A stretch of DNA of 64,000 nt, taken from contig NZ_CP029639.1 in NCBI RefSeq assembly GCF_003268635.1, positions 4,847,501 through 4,911,500 of the forward strand, written 5' to 3'. Under the pieces are notes generated by a model, which saw only the letters and a list, made by a program, of their open reading frames with translations, made no database searches and was not told the DNA's origin. Shown here in pieces: positions 28,145 to 36,803 of the stretch; within the stretch, counting starts at the first letter, position 1; each line of letters starts with the position of its first letter. A program made the position numbers and the translations under genes. The stretch is from Paenibacillus sp. DCT19 (GTDB taxonomy: Bacteria; Bacillota; Bacilli; Paenibacillales; Paenibacillaceae).

Positions 28145-30958
28145 CTACTCCTCACTATTTTTTGTTTTGTTTTTACCATTGACCTTAGATTGCCCACCAA
28201 TATGTTTGAATTCGTCATGAATATCTTCTTCCACTAAAACCATAGTCTTACCATCTTCATGATGATGCCATGTATATCCATCAGGGGGTTCATTTTTACT
28301 CGGCACTGGTGGATCAGAATCTTTACTTAAGCCCGCTTCTTTATTTGCGTTCTCGAAATCTTTATGATTATTTTTTGGAGATGAAACTTTTATGGTTACT
28401 GGTGCCACAGTAGGATGATAGTATGGTGAAAAATCAGGGTAGCCGCCTGGATAACTTACTGAAATTCCATTTTTGTTAGTATATGTCCAAGTTCCATTCT
28501 CATCAATTGAAATAGTTCCTCCCTTATCATACCATTTTTTTGGAACTCGTGAGTTCATAGGTTTTGTTTTCATTATTTCTTTAGTGAAATCTGATAGGTC
28601 TAACTTCCCTGTCTTTTTACCCGTCCCCTCAGTTCCACCCTTGAGGTCTTCCTTACGGTTACCTGATGAACCCTGTCTGTCCATCTTCATAATGACTGGT
28701 ACGTTCCCACCGTCGGGTAATTGTACGTACCTAATACGCCACGGGATACTGGCCGCAGCACCTTCCGTCATTTTCCCCACCGCTTTAGCGATGAGCTCGC
28801 CCAACTCATTCAGAGATGGAGGAAGTAATGCCGCATTGGTCTTGAATTTCCCATCTTTTATTACAGCAGCGGCACCATCTGGGCCATCTCCATCTCCATG
28901 AAGGAAACCTTTTGGCCCCGAACCATCTCCATGGTCCGACTTACGTCCCAATTTATTGATTTTCATGGCGCTTTTCTTGACTAGCGAACTGCCTCCTAGC
29001 GCCATTCCTGCAATGTCGAGCTGAGCTAAATTAGCTTCCGCATCCGAGACACCCGCCTGTTTACTCTCTTCTTCGGTGAACGTCAGCATGGTGATCGGAT
29101 CCTTTTTGGCCTGGTTCATGAGAGGAGTGATGAATTCACTCGCAACCCCTAAGGCGTCATTCCCGAGCTCACCCCAAGACTTTTGAAGTGTCACCACATC
29201 GCTTGCATAGTCCCATGTCTTGACTAGACCTTGCCACGTTGCATTCCTCTCCTCTAACGGGCCGACATATCCACCATCTTTGAAGCTACTATACGTGGCT
29301 CGGACTTGATCGGGGCCTTCGAGTCCGGTATATAAGATGTCCGCGACATCTCCTACCATGCGGAGCAAGCTCTTGCCTTCATCAATGTTGCGATTCAGTT
29401 CGCTTTGGTGCCTAAGCTCCCAATTGCGCGCTAAGCGTTCTTGCTTCAATACTGCTTCTCCCATGCTTGCCAAAGCTTGGTCGAATGCCGACTCAATCAT
29501 CTCAAATGAACGATGAATCTCTGCTTCAAGCAGCACCTTCTCACTCTTGCCGTTTACCTCTTCGACTAATTCCACATGATCGGTTGCTGTTTGAATGAAG
29601 AGACCCTCAGCCCCGGTGAGCGAGACATTCCCACCGCTAATGTTAACGTCTCCCATCGATTGAATCTGGATATGCGTCGTACTGTTTAAGGTCACCCCGT
29701 TACCCGCCGCCATGGAAATGTATAATGAGCCCTCTTGAGCAGTCATGACCAACTCACTGTCTCCGAGCGTAAATGACTTTCCTTGGGGATTTCCAAACGA
29801 CTTGACGCCAGGATCTTGCATCACCTTGCTGCTTTTTGCGGCATGCGTTGCTTCCTTGGGCTCCTCCCGAACCGATTGCATGACCATCGCTTCATCTTCT
29901 TCAGCACTTGGAAAGTACAGTTTCACCTTTGCACCAGGCTCAGGCATCATGTACCATACTTGACTGCCTTCTGCGGCATATGGAAACCATCTTGCTTCGC
30001 CCGCTTGCTGATCTTCATCCATATCAAGGTGAACTTTGACCTGATTTCGCTTTACATCAATGATTTTACCATCTATTGAAGCGCCAATGATATCCGTCTG
30101 CAACTTTTTCGTCAAAGGATGGAAGGTTGGCAACGCGCAGGTATACGTCCACTGTAACAATCCACGATCCATGACTGCTTCGCGGCGGTTGATAAGGTAC
30201 GTCGCTCCATCACAAGATACTTCGTCGCCTGGCTGTAGTTCCTGTCCCAAGTTAAAGGTAAACGTCGTATATTGCTCTTCATTCACTTGATGCTGCTCAT
30301 GAGCTACGGTATGTAAATAGTTCTCCAGATTACGTGCCTTCTCATACGGCCGTTCCTTCAGTTCGAAGCTCCTTATACCTTCCGGATAACCAATCCAAAA
30401 ACGAGGTTTGTGCGCGGTCACGTCAGGGATAAGATCCGCTCCCATGTGGGAAGCAATCCGCTTCAAAAATGCCCAATCTGTCTCCTGATACTGCATAAGA
30501 AAGACTCCGGTCTTGTTTTTCTCCAAGGCATAGTCGATATAGTCTCCTTCAGGATACGCGTCCATAACGCGATGGACAATATCCAGATATCTCAGGTTCT
30601 CATTTTGAAAGGATCTCGTTCGCTGAAACGTGTCCAATTCGTAGGTATGAGAGATGACCACCGCTCTTACACAAGTCATTCCTCTGAACGCTTCAATGGA
30701 AATATCATGTAACTGCCCTTTGAACAACGGAATCTCCCGTCCCGTATTATCTTTTCGAATGAATCCGACACGATCGTGGCTCCCCGCCTGTTGAAGAATG
30801 GTCTCTTCCCAGTCTTCATCGATCCAGCCACTAAAGGATAAACGGGCATGTGAACCGGCCTGCTGGATCCACTGTAGTCGATCCAATCGTACAGGCCCAT
30901 ACGGCCAATGGATTAGGATGTCCTCGTATGTCAGTGTCGATTGTTCTTCGTTCTGCAC
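28145..30958 (-). CDS. VgrG/gpD-like spike protein with C-terminal WHH-type HNH nuclease toxin
   Basis: A 937-residue effector. Residues 1-290 are a VgrG/phage gpD-like domain (FQRTRSFQNENLRYLDIVHR, GVFLMQYQETDWAFLKRIAS). Residues about 300-380 are a gp5-like OB/needle region (RNQVKVHLDMDEDQQAG, EPGAKVKLYFPS), then a beta-repeat stretch (GSLYISMAAGNGVTLNS, MGDVNISGGNVSLTG). A helical pre-toxin region follows, then a Gly-rich linker. The last 50 residues hold the WHH nuclease: TWHHHEDGKTMVLV with His898-900, IHDEF and KHIGG. GTG 30958 follows AAAGGGG. The toxin tip is visibly more AT-rich than the rest, a sign of cassette exchange. The SUKH immunity gene follows. Confidence 0.88.
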   Translation of the reverse strand: MQNEEQSTLTYEDILIHWPYGPVRLDRLQWIQQAGSHARLSFSGWIDEDWEETILQQAGSHDRVGFIRKDNTGREIPLFKGQLHDISIEAFRGMTCVRAVVISHTYELDTFQRTRSFQNENLRYLDIVHRVMDAYPEGDYIDYALEKNKTGVFLMQYQETDWAFLKRIASHMGADLIPDVTAHKPRFWIGYPEGIRSFELKERPYEKARNLENYLHTVAHEQHQVNEEQYTTFTFNLGQELQPGDEVSCDGATYLINRREAVMDRGLLQWTYTCALPTFHPLTKKLQTDIIGASIDGKIIDVKRNQVKVHLDMDEDQQAGEARWFPYAAEGSQVWYMMPEPGAKVKLYFPSAEEDEAMVMQSVREEPKEATHAAKSSKVMQDPGVKSFGNPQGKSFTLGDSELVMTAQEGSLYISMAAGNGVTLNSTTHIQIQSMGDVNISGGNVSLTGAEGLFIQTATDHVELVEEVNGKSEKVLLEAEIHRSFEMIESAFDQALASMGEAVLKQERLARNWELRHQSELNRNIDEGKSLLRMVGDVADILYTGLEGPDQVRATYSSFKDGGYVGPLEERNATWQGLVKTWDYASDVVTLQKSWGELGNDALGVASEFITPLMNQAKKDPITMLTFTEEESKQAGVSDAEANLAQLDIAGMALGGSSLVKKSAMKINKLGRKSDHGDGSGPKGFLHGDGDGPDGAAAVIKDGKFKTNAALLPPSLNELGELIAKAVGKMTEGAAASIPWRIRYVQLPDGGNVPVIMKMDRQGSSGNRKEDLKGGTEGTGKKTGKLDLSDFTKEIMKTKPMNSRVPKKWYDKGGTISIDENGTWTYTNKNGISVSYPGGYPDFSPYYHPTVAPVTIKVSSPKNNHKDFENANKEAGLSKDSDPPVPSKNEPPDGYTWHHHEDGKTMVLVEEDIHDEFKHIGGQSKVNGKNKTKNSEE

Positions 30959-30991
30959 GACGTTCCCCTTTCTTCTCCTTTTTACTTTTAA

Positions 30992-31369
30992 TTACAGTTG
31001 TCCGTCCTCATTTATTGTTATCGTTCCACCCTTGCGACAGATCAGTTCCGACCTGTTAAGAAGAGCTGACTCCCCCTCCACTAACACGTCCTCTTTGCCT
31101 TGGGTCCATTTGTTGAAAAACGTATCTGGCACACATAACGCTCCATCCACTTTGCAAAACCCGCAACGTCCCACGTTGGCCAGTGGTATAACGTCGGCAA
31201 CGTTCATTACAGGCTGTTCTTTAATATAAATTCCGTGAGAAAGCGGTAGATTTAGCACGCCGGGTTCCGAGCCCTCACTGCAGGATATCTCTGCACCACG
31301 AACCACATACGTAAACTCACCGCTGAACCCTCCGGACAGGAGGGCTTTGACAAGCATGGGAAGCAACAT
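30992..31369 (-). CDS. DUF4280 PAAR-like tip protein
   Basis: A 125-residue protein of the PAAR-like DUF4280 family: EFTYVVRGAEISCSEGSEPG, NLPLSHGIYIKEQPVMNVAD, CGFCKVDGALCVPD, and GESALLNRSELICRKGGTIT. PAAR-like proteins cap VgrG-type spikes and carry effectors; the four to five Cys may bind metal or form the tip. GGAGGAG precedes ATG 31369. It sits between the unknown 209-residue gene and the VgrG-toxin gene in one operon. Confidence 0.85.
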   Translation of the reverse strand: MLLPMLVKALLSGGFSGEFTYVVRGAEISCSEGSEPGVLNLPLSHGIYIKEQPVMNVADVIPLANVGRCGFCKVDGALCVPDTFFNKWTQGKEDVLVEGESALLNRSELICRKGGTITINEDGQL

Positions 31370-31408
31370 GTTTTCTCCTCCTCTGCAAAATATGTGTTGG
31401 CCATCCGT

Positions 31409-32038
31409 CTATGCGGTGACCTGAGCACACATGAATATAGCCCTTGTTATCGGTCGCCATATTTGAAGCTGTTCCATAGGAAAGCGAACATTGCCCGTAA
31501 CCAGTCTGCCGTCCACCGAAGTTACGAAGAATATGTCGTAAGCGATGCCTCGCACCGATGGTTGGATCGATTCACTGTAAAACATAACAAGAGGATCTCC
31601 ATGCACCGTTTCTTCATGAAGCCACTGTGCATCTTTTTTACGGATTCGCATCTGCTCAGTCATGGCATGACCAATGACTTCAACCTGGCTGGCTTCAAGC
31701 GGATGGTTCAATCTCGTTAGACCGAAGGTAATCCCATGTATTTCGTCTGTCCACATAGCTGCTTCATGTCCCTGACGGTTATGATCCTGCTGTAACTTTC
31801 CCCGGGGCACTTGAACCAAAACATCTGGTAACGGAAGCAAAAATCCATCCCCCCAAAATTGTTGTGGAGTAAACCTGATTAATGTTCCATGAAGGGTGAG
31901 ATTGCCATGCCTAACACCGTCGAAGATCTCTTCTTCCGTCAATGCATTGAGCTCCAATATCTCGTCTTCCTGGGCACGCTTCGCGAGACGGATACTACGA
32001 TCTAATTTCAGTAGCACTTCGTCACCATAGGGTTTCAT
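31409..32038 (-). CDS. Unknown 209-residue protein of the spike operon
   Basis: Soluble protein, no signal peptide, no family I can name. Seen: ILELNALTEEEIFDGVRHGN, TLIRFTPQQFWGDGFLLPLP, DVLVQVPRGKL, GITFGLTRLNHPLEASQVEV, and a C-terminal LQIWRPITRAIFMCAQ. The alternating strands and its place directly before the PAAR-like and toxin genes fit an effector-loading adaptor, but this is inference from position. ATG 32038 follows GGTGGAGATGG and overlaps the repaired stop of the imm11-like gene as ATGA. Confidence 0.65.
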   Translation of the reverse strand: MKPYGDEVLLKLDRSIRLAKRAQEDEILELNALTEEEIFDGVRHGNLTLHGTLIRFTPQQFWGDGFLLPLPDVLVQVPRGKLQQDHNRQGHEAAMWTDEIHGITFGLTRLNHPLEASQVEVIGHAMTEQMRIRKKDAQWLHEETVHGDPLVMFYSESIQPSVRGIAYDIFFVTSVDGRLVTGNVRFPMEQLQIWRPITRAIFMCAQVTA

Positions 32039-32531
32039 TCCATCTCCACCTTCCGAAATACAAAGCCTGTGAACCCCGTCGGAGAATGCTTTCGGCCAAA
32101 TCCAGACGAACCAGTACACGCGTTTCTCTTACATCGCCCAACATCCATATCCGCTGATCCTGCACCGCTTGCGCATCCAATACGAGTTGTTTCAATGAAC
32201 CATCCGGATGAAAAACACTTTTCTTGGAGAATGTGGATGCGTTGGAGAGTTTAAAAACCCAGTAGCTGAATGGTTCGCCGTTCTCTTCATTGATAAAGGT
32301 TACCGATTTAAACGGAATCGTTTCGTCGACGTTCTCCATAAGCCGCTTCATGCGATCGCTCATATAGTAGGCAGGCCTTGTTATCCAATCGGTCATTTCG
32401 TCATGAGGTTTTCGCTCGATCCTCCGAACTGAAGAGAATGGCAATTCATCATAAGGCGTATCTATAACTGGTGGCCTGAATACATTCAATATTCGTTGGT
32501 CTTCGATCAGTTCGTAATATTGCTGGACCAT
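32035..32531 (-). pseudogene. imm11/DUF1629-like protein, frameshifted near its end
   Basis: About 165 residues starting MVQQYYELIEDQRILNVFRP with AAGGAGGG upstream. It shows SYWVFKLSNASTFSKKSVFH and VLVRLDLAESILRRG, the pattern of imm11 (DUF1629) proteins. The frame as given runs past into SQALYF; one base added to CCCC 32074-32077 gives RRGFTGFVFRKVEME and a stop that overlaps the next ATG as ATGA, the natural ending. Known imm11-like genes occur in VgrG/PAAR operons; role unproven. Confidence 0.7.
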
Positions 32532-33664
32532 AGTCCCTCCTTGTCTTCTCGCGTGGGTAGTGCCACCCAAAGTACCGATGCCAGTTGCTTGTCGCTCCAT
32601 TGGTCTTCATACTTATCGCGATCATGAATCCATACCTGTGCACCTGTAAGATTTGCCTCTTTGAAATCGGCTTGAGCCAAGTTCGCGCCTCTCAAATCCG
32701 CGTTTTCTAGATTGGCTCTCTCGAAGGAAATACCTTGAAGTCCCAGCGAAGTTGTTGCAAATCCATCCCCGTTTCCTCCATCCGAGGTTTCCGAAAGGTT
32801 GGCTCCCTTCAGGTTACATCCCCGAAAACTGGCATCGGTGAGCACGCTTCCGCGAAGATCCGTTTCGCTTAGGTTGCTTCGGTGCCACTTTGTGCCGATG
32901 AGAACGGAATTTATGAAGCTACATTTCCTAAAGTCAGCGTCACTGAAGTCCGAATACCGAACATCGACATGATCAAATGAACCCTCAGGCAAAGAAAGCG
33001 AAGTATAGTCCCCATAAGCATTTTCCAAACCGTCTGCTGTTGATAATTTTTTTCGAAGGTGTTGTATATTTCGGTGATCGCCTTCCCTGATGTGCACCGG
33101 TTCACTATAGTCCTTATATTCCCCAACCCTGATCTGGAAGCGATCTGATCGATCTAATGCTTGCATCTCTGGCAAGTTCAAGATATGGGGTACAGCCATT
33201 CGGGCGATGGTCATAACGAAGGCATTGAATTGTCCTGCCGCTTGCAAGATCATCCGTTCTGCATCCGATGCGTTCAGCTTTCCTCCATAGCGTTTCATTT
33301 CTACAATTAGCGAATCCTGCAGTTCGTTCAATGGCGCAAAGGCCCATGTTGCGTCGTATTCGTGGAAACATCCGATACTATCCCAATACCAGTCCTCGGA
33401 GTAAGCCTCCAAGAGGTAGGCATAGCTACCATTAACTAGCGACATTCTTAGCATGGAACAATGAATGAATGCGACAGAACTCTTGCCTTGCTGTTCCTGA
33501 TCCATTTTGGCTTGAATACATAGCTGTCTGATCGACTCCACGAAACCTTGGATTAATTCCTCTCTGTGTTCCACAACATAAGTTCTAAGGGTTGAAAGAG
33601 CATAGTGAATGGCAGGTTCCAGTACGACCTGATTGAAGTGGGTTAAGGCCTCTTCTTTATTCAT
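32507..33664 (-). CDS. Pentapeptide-repeat protein of the spike operon
   Basis: 385 residues. An all-helical N-terminal half (MNKEEALTHFNQVVLEPAIH to about residue 200) is followed by pentapeptide repeats (YSDFSDADFRKCSF, NLSETDLRGSVLTDASFRG, NLENADLRGANLAQADF). Lower coding constraint is absent, so it looks functional. AAAGGA precedes the ATG. It lies 50 bp after the first spike gene and overlaps the imm11-like gene by 25 bp. Pentapeptide proteins with this helical N-terminus recur in VgrG loci; function unknown. Confidence 0.85.
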   Translation of the reverse strand: MNKEEALTHFNQVVLEPAIHYALSTLRTYVVEHREELIQGFVESIRQLCIQAKMDQEQQGKSSVAFIHCSMLRMSLVNGSYAYLLEAYSEDWYWDSIGCFHEYDATWAFAPLNELQDSLIVEMKRYGGKLNASDAERMILQAAGQFNAFVMTIARMAVPHILNLPEMQALDRSDRFQIRVGEYKDYSEPVHIREGDHRNIQHLRKKLSTADGLENAYGDYTSLSLPEGSFDHVDVRYSDFSDADFRKCSFINSVLIGTKWHRSNLSETDLRGSVLTDASFRGCNLKGANLSETSDGGNGDGFATTSLGLQGISFERANLENADLRGANLAQADFKEANLTGAQVWIHDRDKYEDQWSDKQLASVLWVALPTREDKEGLWSSNITN

Positions 33665-33716
33665 TGTTGTTCCTTTCCAACGTGGTAGCCACTGTTCTTG
33701 TTGTCATGGCCAGAAA

Positions 33717-35292
33717 CTAGTTCAGTTTGATTTCAGATCCATGCATTTTCAGCTCTTCTTCTAACGTAATCGTGTTGCCCTTACCGGTCAGTTCGATTTT
33801 ACTGCCAGCAATGCGAATCGTTTGTCCAGACATGACAACGTCCTGTCCGGCTGTGATACTCACATTCTGATCGCTAACAATCTCAATGCCGCTTTCATCA
33901 CTGACGGTAATGTACATGCCTCCTGCAGAAATGACGATTTTATCCGGAGCAAGCATGATTTCTTTGCCATACTTCGTCCGGAAAGTCTTGATGTCCGGGT
34001 TGCCCATCCGATCTTCGGGGACAGGAGCGGGGGAATTACCCGTACGCTCTCTGAAGAACTTCCCGCGCCGGCGGAACTAACGCTGCTACGTTTAGGACTG
34101 GAAGCACCCGAACTTCCACCCGAGTATCCTCCGTTTGGAGATGCTCCTGTCGTCGTTCCAGACGAGCCTGATGGTTTAACGGCCTGTTCAGGATCCTGCC
34201 GCTTGACAGAGCTGATGGCGATGCCTTCTTCTTCTTTTTTACTCGGAAAATAGATTCGGATATGATCGTTCACCTCAGGCATGCAGTACCAGCCGGTATT
34301 ATTCTCAGAGGCGTAAATAGTAGAATACGGAAAATAGTAAGCCGTACTCTCATCCTGCTGCTCATCCATATCCAGCTTCGCTCGGACTTTATCCCCTTTG
34401 ACCTGAAGCACTTTAGCCTGAATCGATGCGCCAATGATGGACGTATTATAGCGCTTCTTTTGCCGCAGTCCTTCAAAGGGAAATAATGAATAGGTATGCT
34501 CCAACAGGCTATCTTTAAAACGCGAGGTGACCTCGCCGACATTCCATCTTCGCCCTTTGAATTGAACTTCCGATCCCAAAGCAAACCATTGCCTGCTATC
34601 CGCCTCGTATACGATATAATCAAGGTCTTTTGCACCAGGCATCTTATTTTCCATTGCTGAACGGTAATCGGCAATTCGTTTGGTAGCGATATAATGTGTA
34701 GCCAAGAATTCTCCCTTATACTGACCTTCGGGCACGCCAAAGTAGAACTTGGGCTTCCCTGACGTCGAATCGGCAATCAGCCCCGTATAGAAATGGGAAG
34801 CCATCCGTTGAATGAATTGCCAGTCTGTCTCTTCATACTGCATTACAAAATCGCCAATTTTCTTTCCTTCCGTCACGTAATCAATCACATCCGAACCGTC
34901 ATAGGGGATATGATTTTCCTGACCAGATTGGCATAGGTGAGGTTCGGATTTTGGAATGAACGTTTGTGTAGCTTCAGATCCAGCAGATGGGTATGGGATA
35001 TCGCATCTACTAAAAGCGTATGTACACCGTTAACGACCTTCACTTTGACATGAAGCACAATACCGGAAAAAAACGTAGTTTCATTCCCTTCATCGTCCAC
35101 CACCTTCACTGTGATATCTGTCTGAGATGTCGTGGCTTGTACATAACTGTCTTTTCGCACCTCCGGTATGACCGCTTCCAATTTTAATCTGGCATGTCCA
35201 TTTAACGATCGGTGAACTTCAAGTGTTTGCAAACGAGTGATTTCGTACGGTGTTATCTTCACCTGACCGTACGTAATAGCGGAAATACTCAC
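33717..35292 (-). pseudogene. VgrG/gpD-like spike protein without toxin, two frameshifts
   Basis: Three consecutive frames form one chain of about 525 residues. First: GTG 35292 (GGAGG upstream), VSISAITYGQVKI to ANLVRKIIS. Second: YVTEGKKIGDFVMQYEETDW to the Ser/Gly-rich linker. Third: GNPDIKTFRTKYGKEIML then beta-repeats (VSDQNVSITAGQDVVMSG, IRIAGSKIELTG). It joins by one base at GGGG 34906-34909 (giving SPYDGSDVIDY) and one at CCC 34062-34064 (giving AGAGKFFRERTGN). It is a paralogue of the toxin-bearing protein (RSFQNxNLxY, FxMQYxETDW) but ends after the needle, so it is the likely trimeric spike core of the system. Confidence 0.82.
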
Positions 35293-35927
35293 AACACGCC
35301 TCCTTGTATCCAACATTATTTTCATAATAATCCTAAATAACATGTATTTATATTAATCGGGATTTTATGGACAATATTGAATACGAAGAAAGTATCAAAT
35401 TATGAGGTGTATTTGTGCAATATGAACGGTTTCATTTCCTATGAATTTGACCACATAGTGCCTCTTCGTTAATGAGGATATGTCAACTCTGAGATAGAAT
35501 CGAAGTACAGAGGGAGGATGGAACGTAATCGTTCCAATTTGTATAAAGTCTCTAAAATATAAAGTCACAGGGTAATTAAATATACGGAACAAGACGCAAG
35601 CGGAAACCTGGATGGGATGGTATTGTAGCGGTCAATGGAGAATCGTTAACCAGTACAACGACGGCAATAGTCGAGGCTACATAACTTACTGTAACTCAAT
35701 TCGTATTCAAACAAGCTAAATAGCCAGTCACCGGTTCATTGGCGACAACTGGCTGCTTAAAACTTGAAAGGTGTTTTGATCCCTATCTCACAAATAGGAT
35801 CAGTCCCTAATCTTTAAAACTAAGTGTGTTTTAATCGATCAAGCCGTTAACCGTGATTACGTCCCGGGTTTGATCCGTTTAATAGCTTGACCCATTGACA
35901 AACACGAATTTGAGACACATCAACAGC
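35293..35927. other. 635 bp gap with a short plus-strand protein remnant
   Basis: No intact gene. Plus-strand 35570-35719 reads LNIRNKTQAETWMGWYCSGQ and WRIVNQYNDGNSRGYITYCN and SIRIQTS then stop: a Trp/Tyr-rich stretch with two Cys that looks like the end of a small secreted protein, with no start or ribosome site. It is followed by AGCCAGTCACCGG and GGCGACAACTGGCT at 35724-35753, a likely terminator. Elsewhere nothing is seen. Confidence 0.35.
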
Positions 35928-36527
35928 TCACTCCATTTCTTCTGGGCTACGTGCGGATTCTTTTGCATGACCTTTTTCACTTCTCAGTTTAGAGAACACG
36001 GCGAGGTCAACGTATCTACCCTTCTCAAACTCATGCTCCCGCAACACGCCTTCCTGCTGGAAACCAAGCTTGCGCAACAGGTGAATCGACGCCTCATTCT
36101 TCGGTTCTACTCTTGCTTCGATCTTATTGAGCTGCATGCTGGTGAATCCAAATTGCATAACTGCTCCAGCTACCTCAGTCATGACACCTCGTCCCCAATA
36201 ATCAGGGTGTAGATCGTATCCAATCTCAGCACGGTTATGTACTTCTTCCAAGTTGAGAAACCCACAGGTTCCAATGACTTTCCCAGATTCACAATCCTCA
36301 ATCATCCAACGCAAACCTGACTTTTCTCTGAAAATCTTCGCATACCAGCTCATTTCACCGTTCGCATCATCCACCGACTCAAAAGGTGTAAACGGCATAA
36401 ACTCAATGACAGCTTCATTCGAATATAATTCCAAAATATCATGGCTGTCTTTGACCTCTGCCGACCGGAGGTTGAATCGTTCTGTCCTTAGTTGAGGAAA
36501 TTCATCAAAATCAAATCGATTACTCAT
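35928..36527 (-). CDS. GNAT acetyltransferase (RimJ/RimL type)
   Basis: 199 residues. The GNAT fold runs from LRTERFNLRSAEVKDSHDI through GTCGFLNLEEVHNRAEIGYD, the acetyl-CoA loop LHPDYWGRGVMTEVAGAVMQ, and IHLLRKLGFQQEGVLREHEF. This branch acetylates protein N-termini or small amines; the substrate cannot be told. GGAG lies before the ATG. Monocistronic, moderately AT-neutral and unlike the island beside it. Confidence 0.9.
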   Translation of the reverse strand: MSNRFDFDEFPQLRTERFNLRSAEVKDSHDILELYSNEAVIEFMPFTPFESVDDANGEMSWYAKIFREKSGLRWMIEDCESGKVIGTCGFLNLEEVHNRAEIGYDLHPDYWGRGVMTEVAGAVMQFGFTSMQLNKIEARVEPKNEASIHLLRKLGFQQEGVLREHEFEKGRYVDLAVFSKLRSEKGHAKESARSPEEME

Positions 36528-36700
36528 AGGTCATCTCCTTTGTTTTAGAATATTTTACAACGCTTCTCTATAGATAAGAAAGCCTATCTTAGACAGACCC
36601 TCCGTGAAGCTATCCTCTCGCTATTCGAATAGAAACAGGTATCTGTGCGTCTCCATCAGCGATTGTGCATTCAATCATGTTGGCTGCATATGCATCCACT

Positions 36701-36760
36701 GTAAAAACAAAAACGTGTGTTGGCACCCGTCGCTACTTAACGACTAGGCACCAACACACG
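36701..36760 (-). terminator. Terminator after the GH35 gene
   Basis: CGTGTGTTGG(T) and CCAACACACG bound a 48-base stem-loop, followed on the minus strand by TTTTTGTTTTT. 44 bp past the GH35 stop. Confidence 0.85.
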
Positions 36761-36803
36761 TCTTGGAACTACAATCATTTCACCGAAACATTCATTGTTT
36801 CGT

